A stretch of DNA of 64,000 bases from Mucilaginibacter lappiensis (GTDB lineage: Bacteria; Bacteroidota; Bacteroidia; Sphingobacteriales; Sphingobacteriaceae), in NCBI RefSeq assembly GCF_900155965.1, contig NZ_FTMG01000021.1, positions 19,644 through 83,643 on the forward strand. The letters run 5' to 3'. A model generated the notes under the pieces. The model had not been told where the DNA came from, did not search any database, and saw only the letters and a program-made list of their open reading frames with translations. Positions 9,281 through 13,895 of this stretch are shown here, one piece after another (the stretch's first letter is position 1; every line of letters begins with the position of its first letter). The position numbers and the translations under genes were made by a program.

Positions 9281-9326
9281 ACAAAACAGCCCGGATTTCC
9301 TTTTTGATCAGAAAATCTGGGCTGTT
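9280..9326 (-). terminator. Intrinsic terminator of the tRNA quartet
   Basis: Read leftwards: AACAGCCC, bulge, GATTT, loop, AAATC, bulge, GGGCTGTT, then TTGTT. It lies about 100 bases after tRNA-Cys on the same strand and would end the tRNA transcript. Confidence 0.7.
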
Positions 9327-9428
9327 GATATATATAAATATACGCATTTAAGTGGAGAACTGTCTTTTTTATTGTTTATCAAAGAGCACTCAATAATTCA
9401 TTAACTCACTAATTCATTAATTATCCCG

Positions 9429-9502
9429 AGGCCGGTACAAGATTCGAACTTGCGGACATTCCTTTTGCAGAGGACTCCCTTGAACCACTCGGGCAACCGG
9501 CC
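9429..9502 (-). tRNA. tRNA-Cys (GCA)
   Basis: Full 74-nt cloverleaf on the minus strand: acceptor GGCCGGT/ACCGGCC, D-loop GAGTGGTTCAA with the conserved GG, anticodon loop CTGCAAA (anticodon GCA), T-arm GCAAG-TTCGAAT-CTTGT. The discriminator is U73, the identity base expected for Cys. No CCA is encoded. It is the last of four tRNA genes on this strand, separated from the other three by 132 bases holding a perfect palindrome. Confidence 0.9.
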
Positions 9503-9523
9503 TTTTTTTATTTTATTATAATT

Positions 9524-9547
9524 GAATTACAGAAATTTCTGTAATTC
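9524..9547. repeat. 24-bp perfect palindrome between tRNA-Cys and the other tRNAs
   Basis: Arms GAATTACAGAAA and TTTCTGTAATTC abut with no spacer. In RNA this would form a hairpin within the tRNA transcript and may be a processing signal. There is no T-run on the minus strand, so it is unlikely to be a terminator for the tRNAs. Confidence 0.6.
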
Positions 9548-9634
9548 GTCGCGCACCTCTCCCTACCCGGCGCAGGCCGGTTAAGCAAAACAAATCTGGG
9601 TAAAAACAACCACTATTATTTTTAAATACTCCCG

Positions 9635-9705
9635 TTTTCCTACGTGGGGGCGAACCACGACTTTCAGATCCAGAATCTGATGTGCTGCTATTGCACCATA
9701 GGAAA
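9635..9705 (-). tRNA. tRNA-Gln-like gene (CTG), unusual elbow
   Basis: A cloverleaf of 71 nt can be drawn: acceptor TTTCCTA/TAGGAAA, U8, D-stem GTGC/GCAC, anticodon stem TCAGA/TCTGA with loop TTCTGGA (anticodon CTG, Gln), T-stem CGTGG/CCACG, discriminator A. The D-loop AATAGCA lacks the conserved GG, and the T-loop TTCGCCC lacks A58, so the usual D-loop/T-loop elbow contacts are missing. It may be a decaying tRNA, a tRNA mimic or a specialised decoy. Its position inside the quartet supports co-expression with normal-looking tRNAs. Confidence 0.65.
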
Positions 9706-9714
9706 ATAACACCG

Positions 9715-9787
9715 TGGAAATAAAAGGACTTGAACCTTTAGCCAACACCGTATAAGGGTGCCGCTCTAACCATTGAGCTATATTTCC
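9715..9787 (-). tRNA. tRNA-Ile (TAT)
   Basis: Canonical 73-nt cloverleaf: acceptor GGAAATA/TATTTCC, U8-A9, D-arm GCTC-AATGGTTA-GAGC, anticodon stem GCACC/GGTGT with loop CTTATAC (anticodon UAU), T-arm AAAGG-TTCAAGT-CCTTT, discriminator A. A UAU anticodon reads AUA. Most bacteria read AUA with a lysidine-modified CAU tRNA, so this is an unusual isoacceptor and probably accessory. AUA occurs twice in the short leader ORF that precedes this tRNA group. Confidence 0.88.
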
Positions 9788-9798
9788 TTTATAATCAG

Positions 9799-9872
9799 TA
9801 GGGTAACCCGGGCTCGAACCGGGAGCCTCCTGCTCCCAAAGCAGGTAATCTGGCCAATTGATATACTACCCT
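9799..9872 (-). tRNA. tRNA-Pro (TGG)
   Basis: 74-nt cloverleaf: acceptor AGGGTAG/TTACCCT, U8-A9, D-loop AATTGGCCA, anticodon arm CCTGC-TTTGGGA-GCAGG (anticodon UGG), T-arm CCCGG-TTCGAGC-CCGGG, discriminator A. The D-stem is weak (three pairs) and the body outside the anticodon arm does not look like a standard housekeeping Pro tRNA, suggesting an accessory copy. It is the first tRNA after the attenuator-like leader. Confidence 0.88.
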
Positions 9873-9889
9873 GAAATTTCTCCCTAAAA

Positions 9890-9922
9890 CAAAAAATCCC
9901 CTTAGATTTATCTAAGAGGATT
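9890..9922 (-). terminator. Attenuator-type terminator before the tRNA quartet
   Basis: On the minus strand the arms AATCCTCTTAGAT and ATCTAAGGGGATT pair over 13 positions with one U-G wobble, followed by TTTTTTG. On the plus strand that wobble would be a C-A mismatch, so the structure is built for the minus-strand RNA. It stands between the 18-codon leader ORF and tRNA-Pro. Its 5' arm can pair instead with the leader segment GAGGGGAT (9964-9957), making a mutually exclusive antiterminator. Confidence 0.7.
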
Positions 9923-9954
9923 CACGTGTTTGATTATATTTTTTCAATACATAG

Positions 9955-10011
9955 CTATCCCCTCCGATAAATCGGTTGCGGTATACAGCATGGTATTGTT
10001 GTTGTTTTCAT
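9955..10011 (-). CDS. Putative leader peptide, 18 aa (MKTTTIPCCIPQPIYRRG)
   Basis: A short ORF upstream of the tRNA quartet on the same strand. Codons 6-14 encode Ile-Pro-Cys-Cys-Ile-Pro-Gln-Pro-Ile using ATA twice, ATT, CCA, CCG twice, TGC, TGT and CAA. These are exactly the four identities of the tRNAs that follow (Pro, Ile, Gln, Cys). The stop codon overlaps GGGGAT (9962-9957), the segment that can pair with the 5' arm of the downstream terminator. A ribosome reaching the stop would mask it and allow termination; a ribosome stalled at the Ile/Pro/Cys codons would leave it free to antiterminate. The ATG lies 5 bases after the promoter -7 box, as in rtcB, so translation would be leaderless. 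Function is inferred from layout only. Confidence 0.55.
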   Translation of the reverse strand: MKTTTIPCCIPQPIYRRG

Positions 10012-10015
10012 GGCA

Positions 10016-10044
10016 CAATGATACATAATTATTTTGTAAATCAA
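10016..10044 (-). promoter_or_regulatory. Promoter of the tRNA leader transcript
   Basis: TTG (10044-10042), 18 bases, then TATCATTG (10023-10016), one mismatch from TAnnTTTG. Transcription would begin at or just before the leader ATG at 10011. Confidence 0.55.
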
Positions 10045-10305
10045 GAAATTTCTGAAAAATATTATTTGGATGTTGTGTTAAGGCTTGTAATGGAATGGCT
10101 GATAATTAAATATAATGAATAGGTAATGTTAAATAATGGCTGTCACCCTGAGTGCCGTTGAAGGGCGAGCGCAGTGTCCTGCTCCACTATGCTTAGACGG
10201 CGCTCAGTATGGCCCTTTTTTGGGTTACAACTTTTTATGAGCTATTGATCCCTAGGTCCCGGAAATATTTTTCATAAATAAAATAATATTTTCTTCATAA
10301 AATGC
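10045..10305. other. Intergenic region with a TGTCACCCTGAG-type repeat remnant
   Basis: About 260 bases between the leftward tRNA promoter and the rightward promoter of the small ORF. Bases 10140-10220 contain TGTCACCCTGAG...GAAGGG and an inverted CGCTCAGTATGGCCC, a degenerate copy of the TGTCATCCTGAG repeat family seen at 23950, 62257 and 63648. No gene is seen. Confidence 0.5.
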
Positions 10306-10336
10306 TTGCAATGAGTAAGTTTTATGCTTAAATTTA
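10306..10336 (+). promoter_or_regulatory. Promoter of the 60-residue ORF
   Basis: TTG (10306-10308), 20 bases, then TAAATTTA (10329-10336), one mismatch from the TAnnTTTG consensus and at standard spacing. Confidence 0.5.
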
Positions 10337-10379
10337 TATAACCAATTGCTCTAAGACCTTAATTTCAGGAGGATTCATC

Positions 10380-10562
10380 ATGAAGAAAAAAGCTACCATA
10401 GCTCCTCAGCCTGATAAGACTGAAGCTACCCACCCAGAATTATTCGCCAATCACCCAAACAACCCTAAAATGTACCGTGATCATAAAGTGTGTGATCATT
10501 ATACACATGGGAGGACTAACAAATTTCCATTTGGCAGCAGCCACGGGCCGGCCTGTTTTTAA
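10380..10562 (+). CDS. Small hypothetical protein, 60 aa
   Basis: A short ORF with an unusually strong Shine-Dalgarno sequence (AGGAGG, 7 bases before the ATG) and a plausible promoter, which argue that it is translated even though SD sites are rare in this phylum. The product is hydrophilic and begins with Lys-rich MKKKATIAPQPDK. It has several His residues and two Cys (CDHYTHG, GPACF) but no recognisable domain, signal peptide or membrane segment. It lies between the tRNA quartet and the Ro60 gene, so a role in the same RNA-related island is possible but unsupported by sequence. Confidence 0.6.
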   Translation: MKKKATIAPQPDKTEATHPELFANHPNNPKMYRDHKVCDHYTHGRTNKFPFGSSHGPACF

Positions 10563-10707
10563 GAGCCCGCGTTTATAAAAATGTTTACTGTGTGGGTGCT
10601 CACAAGTACCCAATTTGCTTCTTCTGCCTTTACCTGGTAAAAGATTCTATGCAATTAACGCGCCTATGCTATTTGCTTTTTGCCCTGTATCAGGCTATTT
10701 AGTAGTA

Positions 10708-11059
10708 TTAATGCCAATCATGCCCACACCAACGGCATTGTTTGGCGTACGGCGTACGGGCCAGCTTTTTGCATATGGGGGCATAAATTAAAAAATATTT
10801 TTTCCGGATTATCTTTCAGAATTCGTTCTGCGCAGTTCAGCGTAAACCGAATGTATCCTTCGGTCAGGTAGTTTAATATCAATGGATCATCAGTTAGCCA
10901 GCCTGTTTTTAAATATAGGCGGGTTAGCCTCCCATCTGCTGTACCTTCCAGTTTAATTGTTGATACATGGTGTCTTAATGCTTTTCGCTCTGCTAAAGTC
11001 AGTAAATCGGTGTAATGGGCTATAATGTAATCGGCTTTTTCTATCGTGATATCTCCCAT
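10708..11059 (-). pseudogene. Zinc-ribbon hypothetical protein with 1-base frameshift near the C-terminus
   Basis: The open frame runs 113 codons from 11059 to 10718 and ends in NLCPHMQKAGPYAVRQTMPLVWA. Dropping one base in the CATATGC stretch (about 10777-10783) restores CPHCKKLARTPYAKQCRWCG followed by HDWH and a stop at 10708. That ending is a typical C-terminal zinc ribbon (CPxC...CxxC) of a small Bacteroidota family. The gene is thus either broken by a single insertion, carries a sequencing error, or uses a shifted frame. It diverges from the Ro60 gene, whose operator lies in its upstream region (11098-11118). Confidence 0.7.
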
Positions 11060-11097
11060 TTTATAAATATCTCAAAAAAAAATAAAATATTTTTCAA

Positions 11098-11118
11098 CTA
11101 CGCAAATACACTGCGCAG
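11098..11118. promoter_or_regulatory. Inverted-repeat operator upstream of the Ro60 gene
   Basis: CTACGCAA-N5-CTGCGCAG, the same 8-5-8 architecture as the rtcB operator at 4470-4490 and with the same ATAC start to the spacer. It ends 8 bases before the -7-like box CACCTTTG (11127-11134), identical to the spacing at rtcB, and TATCA follows the box in both cases. Confidence 0.75.
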
Positions 11119-11126
11119 TGCCTCTC

Positions 11127-11134
11127 CACCTTTG
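11127..11134 (+). promoter_or_regulatory. -7 promoter box of the Ro60 gene
   Basis: CACCTTTG differs from TAnnTTTG only in the first base. Unlike rtcB, about 33 bases separate it from the start codon, leaving a normal leader with a purine-rich GGGAGG site. Confidence 0.5.
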
Positions 11135-11167
11135 TATCAACAAACAAAAAAAGAAGGGAGGTTCCCA

Positions 11168-12748
11168 ATGAAATTTAACTTATTAAGCCGTACCAACACA
11201 CAAACCGTAAACCATGCAGGCGCAAAAGCCTTTGTGATGAGTTCCGAAATGGAACTATACACAGCGGTTGTTACCTGGAGCTTAAATGATTCCTTTTACG
11301 AGAAGAACGATGTGCGTATGGAACGCCTGCGCACATTGATACATACCTGTAACCCGGTATTTGTGGGTAAGCTGGCTGTATATGCACGTACAAAAATGTA
11401 TTTGCGTTCGGTTCCGCTGGTTTTGGCTACCGAATTGGCTAAGCTGCACTCGGGCGACGATTTGGTTGCCCGGGTTACTGCCGGGGTAGTGAACCGTGCC
11501 GATGAGATCACCGAGCTATTGGCCTGTTACCAATTGCTAAACAAGCGTACCGGTACAAAAAAACTGAACCGACTGAGCAAGCAATTGCAAAAAGGTTTAC
11601 AGGCAGCTTTTAACCGTTTTGACGAGTACCAGTTTGCTAAATATAACCGCGATGGGGCCATCAAACTGCGCGATGCGTTGTTCCTGGTGCACCCGAAGGC
11701 AAAGGATACGGCCCAGCAACAACTGTTTGATAAAATAGTGAACGGCACCCTGCAAACGCCTTATACCTGGGAAACCGAACTGTCGGCCCTGGGGCAGGTT
11801 GGGTTCGACAGCGAAAAGCATAAAGCCGAAGCGTTTAAGGCTAAATGGGAAGAACTGATAGACAGCGGCAAGCTGGGTTATATGGCTTTACTACGAAACC
11901 TGCGGAACATACAGGAGGCGGGTGTAAGCTACGCGCATTTCCAAAAGGTATGTGCCCGTTTGGCAGATGCCGATGAGGTGGCTAAAGCAAAGCAGTTTCC
12001 GTTCCGTTACCTGGCAGCTTATCGCGAGCTGATCAATCCGGTTACCAAAGTGCCTGTGCAAAGTCTGGTTAAAAAATTAACCGCTTTAGTGCAGGGTAAC
12101 AATACCGGTTATACCGGCGAGTTGCTGGATGCTTTGGAAAAAGCGGTACAGGCAAGCGCTGCCAACATCAAAGGTTTTGGTTATGAAACCCGTGTGCTGT
12201 TAGCATGCGACGTTTCCGGATCAATGCAGATGCCGGTATCGGCAAAGTCCAAAATACTGTTGTACGATGTGGGCTTGATGCTGGCCATGCTGTTGCAGTC
12301 GCGTTGTAAAAACGTGGAGGTGGGTATGTTTGGTGATAGGTGGAAAACCATAACCGTGCCGCGCAATAACATATTGGGTAACGTGCAGGAGTTTTATCGC
12401 CGCGAGGGCGAGGTGGGTTATGCCACCAATGGCCACCTGGTTATCAACGATATATTGGCGCGAAAGGTGAAAATGGACAAAGTGTTTTTATTTACCGATT
12501 GCCAGTTGTGGAACAGCGCGGGTGTTGGTTATCATATCAACTCGTTATGGGCGCAATACAAAAGTAATGTAGCGCCTAATGCAAAGCTGTATCTGTTTGA
12601 CCTGAAAGGTTACGGACAAGCGCCGCTGCAGTTAATGCAAAATGATGTTTACCTGGTAGCCGGCTGGAGCGATAAAGTTTTTGAGGTGCTTGATGCCTTA
12701 GAAAACGGAAGCTCGGCAATGGAGACTATCAATGGTATAGTCATATAA
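11168..12748 (+). CDS. rsr: Ro60/Rsr family TROVE-domain RNA-binding protein
   Basis: 526 residues from the ATG at 11168, chosen because GGGAGG precedes it; the longer frame from 11015 would run through the promoter and operator. The N-terminal two thirds are helical repeats typical of TROVE rings (ELYTAVVTWSLNDSFYEKND near residue 25). The C-terminal vWA domain carries the metal site DVSGS (Asp348). Ro60 rings bind misfolded RNAs and Y RNAs; the bacterial orthologue Rsr works with PNPase and exonucleases in RNA decay and rRNA maturation. Eight Y RNA-like genes follow immediately on the same strand, and the operator shared with rtcB links it to RNA repair. Confidence 0.93.
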   Translation: MKFNLLSRTNTQTVNHAGAKAFVMSSEMELYTAVVTWSLNDSFYEKNDVRMERLRTLIHTCNPVFVGKLAVYARTKMYLRSVPLVLATELAKLHSGDDLVARVTAGVVNRADEITELLACYQLLNKRTGTKKLNRLSKQLQKGLQAAFNRFDEYQFAKYNRDGAIKLRDALFLVHPKAKDTAQQQLFDKIVNGTLQTPYTWETELSALGQVGFDSEKHKAEAFKAKWEELIDSGKLGYMALLRNLRNIQEAGVSYAHFQKVCARLADADEVAKAKQFPFRYLAAYRELINPVTKVPVQSLVKKLTALVQGNNTGYTGELLDALEKAVQASAANIKGFGYETRVLLACDVSGSMQMPVSAKSKILLYDVGLMLAMLLQSRCKNVEVGMFGDRWKTITVPRNNILGNVQEFYRREGEVGYATNGHLVINDILARKVKMDKVFLFTDCQLWNSAGVGYHINSLWAQYKSNVAPNAKLYLFDLKGYGQAPLQLMQNDVYLVAGWSDKVFEVLDALENGSSAMETINGIVI

Positions 12749-12752
12749 TGTG

Positions 12753-12820
12753 AGGTTATACGTTATACGTTTTACGTTTTGAAAAACGTATTACTTACAA
12801 CGTTGAACGTATAACCTTTT
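12753..12820 (+). terminator. Hairpin after the Ro60 gene
   Basis: A perfect 12-bp stem AGGTTATACGTT / AACGTATAACCT closes a structured loop (inner ACGTTTT/AAAACGT) and is followed by TTTT. It probably ends the Ro60 mRNA before the Y RNA genes. It is built from the repeated word TTATACGTT, like the other phrase-type hairpins of this window. Confidence 0.65.
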
Positions 12821-12826
12821 AAAAAT

Positions 12827-12954
12827 ATAAGGATGCCGTAGAAAAGGGTTACTTCGTCACCATTTAGGGGAGGGCAGTGTTGCGTAAAGCTATGCTGAGG
12901 GTTCGAGTCCCTGCTTGACAGCCCCCGCTTCCTTTTTCGCTTTTTGCTCCTTAT
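12827..12954 (+). ncRNA. Y RNA-like gene 1 (with T-arm)
   Basis: Closing stem ATAAGGA / TCCTTAT. It carries the array's invariant 24-nt block (RTGYCGTA-N8-TTACTTCG; here 12833-12856) and the 3' GCYCTT signature. The central part contains a tRNA T-arm, AGGG-TTCGAGT-CCCT, but no clear D-arm. First of eight tandem units downstream of the Ro60 gene. Confidence 0.65.
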
Positions 12955-12974
12955 TATTAGATGAAATTGAAGAT

Positions 12975-13049
12975 AAAAAGATGCCGTAGGTCAGCGTTAC
13001 TTCGCCTGTCACGCAAAACCAAACGCTGATTAATTGTAGCTCTTTTTTT
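12975..13049 (+). ncRNA. Y RNA-like gene 2 (short, no tRNA-like module)
   Basis: About 75 nt: closing stem AAAAAGA / TCTTTTT, invariant block at 12981-13004, inner stem GTCAGCG / CGCTGAT, then a T-run. Only the putative Ro-binding stem and a plain loop are present, making it the minimal form of the family together with unit 6. Confidence 0.7.
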
Positions 13050-13055
13050 AATCAG

Positions 13056-13206
13056 AAAAAGAAGAAGGTGTCGTAAACAAGTGTTACTTCGATTATGACC
13101 CTCAGGTCGCCGGTTCGAATCCGGTCTTTAGTTTAGGCTAAAGTAGCTCAGATTGGTAGAGCAGGGGAAAACAAGGTCATTTGCTGTCTGTTGCCCTTCT
13201 TTTTTA
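13056..13206 (+). ncRNA. Y RNA-like gene 3 with permuted tRNA-like module
   Basis: Closing stem AAGAAGG / CCCTTCTT with a T-run; invariant block at 13068-13091. Inside, in order: ATGACC (13095-13100), T-arm GCCGG-TTCGAAT-CCGGT (13109-13125), a capped acceptor hairpin CTTTAG-TTTAGG-CTAAAG (13126-13143), TA (U8-A9), D-arm GCTC-AGATTGGTA-GAGC (13146-13162), then GGTCAT (13175-13180) pairing with ATGACC. This is a tRNA fold circularly permuted so that its ends open where the anticodon loop would be. It matches the tRNA-mimic module known from YrlA-type bacterial Y RNAs. Confidence 0.85.
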
Positions 13207-13221
13207 AATGAAATTGAAAAT

Positions 13222-13352
13222 AAAAAAGGTGTCGTATGGGAGTGTTACTTCAATCCAAAGCTAAGGCGTCGGTTCGATTCCGGCCCCGAAAGGGTAGTTG
13301 AGATGGTTAAAACGTAGAGAGCAAAACACTTCCTGGCTGTAACCCTTTTTTA
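13222..13352 (+). ncRNA. Y RNA-like gene 4 with permuted tRNA-like module
   Basis: Closing stem AAAAAAGG / CCTTTTTT; invariant block at 13229-13252. T-arm GTCGG-TTCGATT-CCGGC (13268-13284), a short capped acceptor CCC-CGAAA-GGG, TA, then a D-arm GTT...AAC whose loop keeps GG. Flanking GGGAGTGTT and AACACTTCC pair to continue the Y stem. Same permutation as unit 3, with a shortened acceptor. Confidence 0.8.
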
Positions 13353-13398
13353 ATGAATGCTATTCCCTCCGTTAACTCTCCCTTTAGGGGGTGGGGGG

Positions 13399-13522
13399 CT
13401 AAGGTGCCGTAAATGCGCGCTACTTCGAGTCGCCGGTTCGATTCCGGCTCCCGGAATTCAAACCTCCGGGGTAGCTCAGCGGGTAGAGCAGATCATGCGC
13501 GTATTGATTTATCGCCCTTAAT
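13399..13522 (+). ncRNA. Y RNA-like gene 5 with permuted tRNA-like module
   Basis: Closing stem CTAAGG / CCCTTA; invariant block at 13404-13427. Order: T-arm GCCGG-TTCGATT-CCGGC, capped acceptor CCCGGA-ATTCAAACC-TCCGGG, TA, D-arm GCTC-AGCGGGTA-GAGC. GCGCGC and GCGCGT pair on either side. The elbow nucleotides of both loops are intact, so the module should fold like a tRNA without an anticodon loop. It has no T-run, unlike most other units. Confidence 0.85.
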
Positions 13523-13528
13523 TAAAAC

Positions 13529-13605
13529 AAAGAAGATGCCGTAGACTAGTGTTACTTCGAAACCTTAACTCAAAAAGCGCTATTCGTTTTTTGCTCTTCT
13601 TTTTT
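13529..13605 (+). ncRNA. Y RNA-like gene 6 (short, no tRNA-like module)
   Basis: About 77 nt: closing stem AAAGAAGA / TCTTCTTT followed by TTT; invariant block at 13536-13559; inner TAGTG / CGCTA. No T-arm or D-arm sequence. Same minimal design as unit 2. Confidence 0.7.
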
Positions 13606-13613
13606 AAAAACAT

Positions 13614-13733
13614 AAAAGGTACCGTAAAATGGCGATGCTTCGGTTAGAGCGCCCCGATGATATCGGGGAGGCCGCGGGTTCAAATCCCGCCTTGGTAGCT
13701 CAGTTATTTTGCCGTTTGCTTATAGCCCTTTTT
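13614..13733 (+). ncRNA. Y RNA-like gene 7, tRNA-like module opened in the D-loop
   Basis: Closing stem AAAAGG / CCTTTT; divergent invariant block at 13619-13642. The internal order differs from units 3-5: GAGC (13647-13650, 3' half of a D-stem), a full anticodon-type arm CCCCG-ATGATAT-CGGGG (13652-13668; the triplet would be GAT), T-arm GCGGG-TTCAAAT-CCCGC (13674-13690), almost no acceptor (CTTGG), TA, then GCTC (13698-13701) pairing back to GAGC. The tRNA fold is therefore opened inside the D-loop rather than the anticodon loop. Confidence 0.7.
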
Positions 13734-13759
13734 AATGTTTTATACCTAAACCTGAAACG

Positions 13760-13861
13760 TAAAAGATGCCGTAAGCGGGTGTTACTTCGCCTGGTTGAGG
13801 CCGTGAAAGCGGTCCGGGTTCGAGTCCCGATCTGTACACCTGCTGCCTGTTGCTCTTTTAT
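13760..13861 (+). ncRNA. Y RNA-like gene 8, tRNA-like arms in normal order
   Basis: Closing stem AAAAGA / TCTTTT; invariant block at 13766-13789; a strong continuing stem AGCGGGTGT / ACACCTGCT. Inside are GCCT-GGTTG-AGGC (D-arm-like), CCG-TGAAAG-CGG (anticodon-arm-like) and CGGG-TTCGAGT-CCCG (T-arm), in ordinary tRNA order with the acceptor replaced by the Y stem. This is a third way of joining a tRNA-like domain to the stem within one array. Confidence 0.65.
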
Positions 13862-13895
13862 TAATTTATGACCCCAAAATCACCTTGCATCGCTC

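Noticed and set aside
9945..9954. Two-codon minigene (ATG TAT TGA) after GGAGGGG on the minus strand
   Set aside because: It follows the leader stop within the attenuator, but such a short frame cannot be supported from sequence alone; the purine run is better explained as the antiterminator arm.
9890..10011. T-box riboswitch before the tRNA genes
   Set aside because: No stem I, specifier loop or T-box consensus TGGNACC is present; a translated leader with competing hairpins explains the layout better.
11015..11167. Longer start for the Ro60 protein at 11015
   Set aside because: The extension would be translated from the operator and promoter region and reads as low-quality sequence; the ATG at 11168 has a GGGAGG site and gives a normal Ro60 N-terminus.
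12827..13861. CRISPR array or ordinary tRNA cluster
   Set aside because: Units share only a short block and complementary ends, lengths vary, and no identical direct repeats with uniform spacers exist. The T-arm and D-arm pieces are out of tRNA order and lack acceptor ends, so they are not standard tRNA genes.
13629..13871. 80-codon open frame within the Y RNA array
   Set aside because: It runs across unit 7, the spacer and unit 8, has no ribosome-binding site, and its composition is explained by structured RNA sequence.
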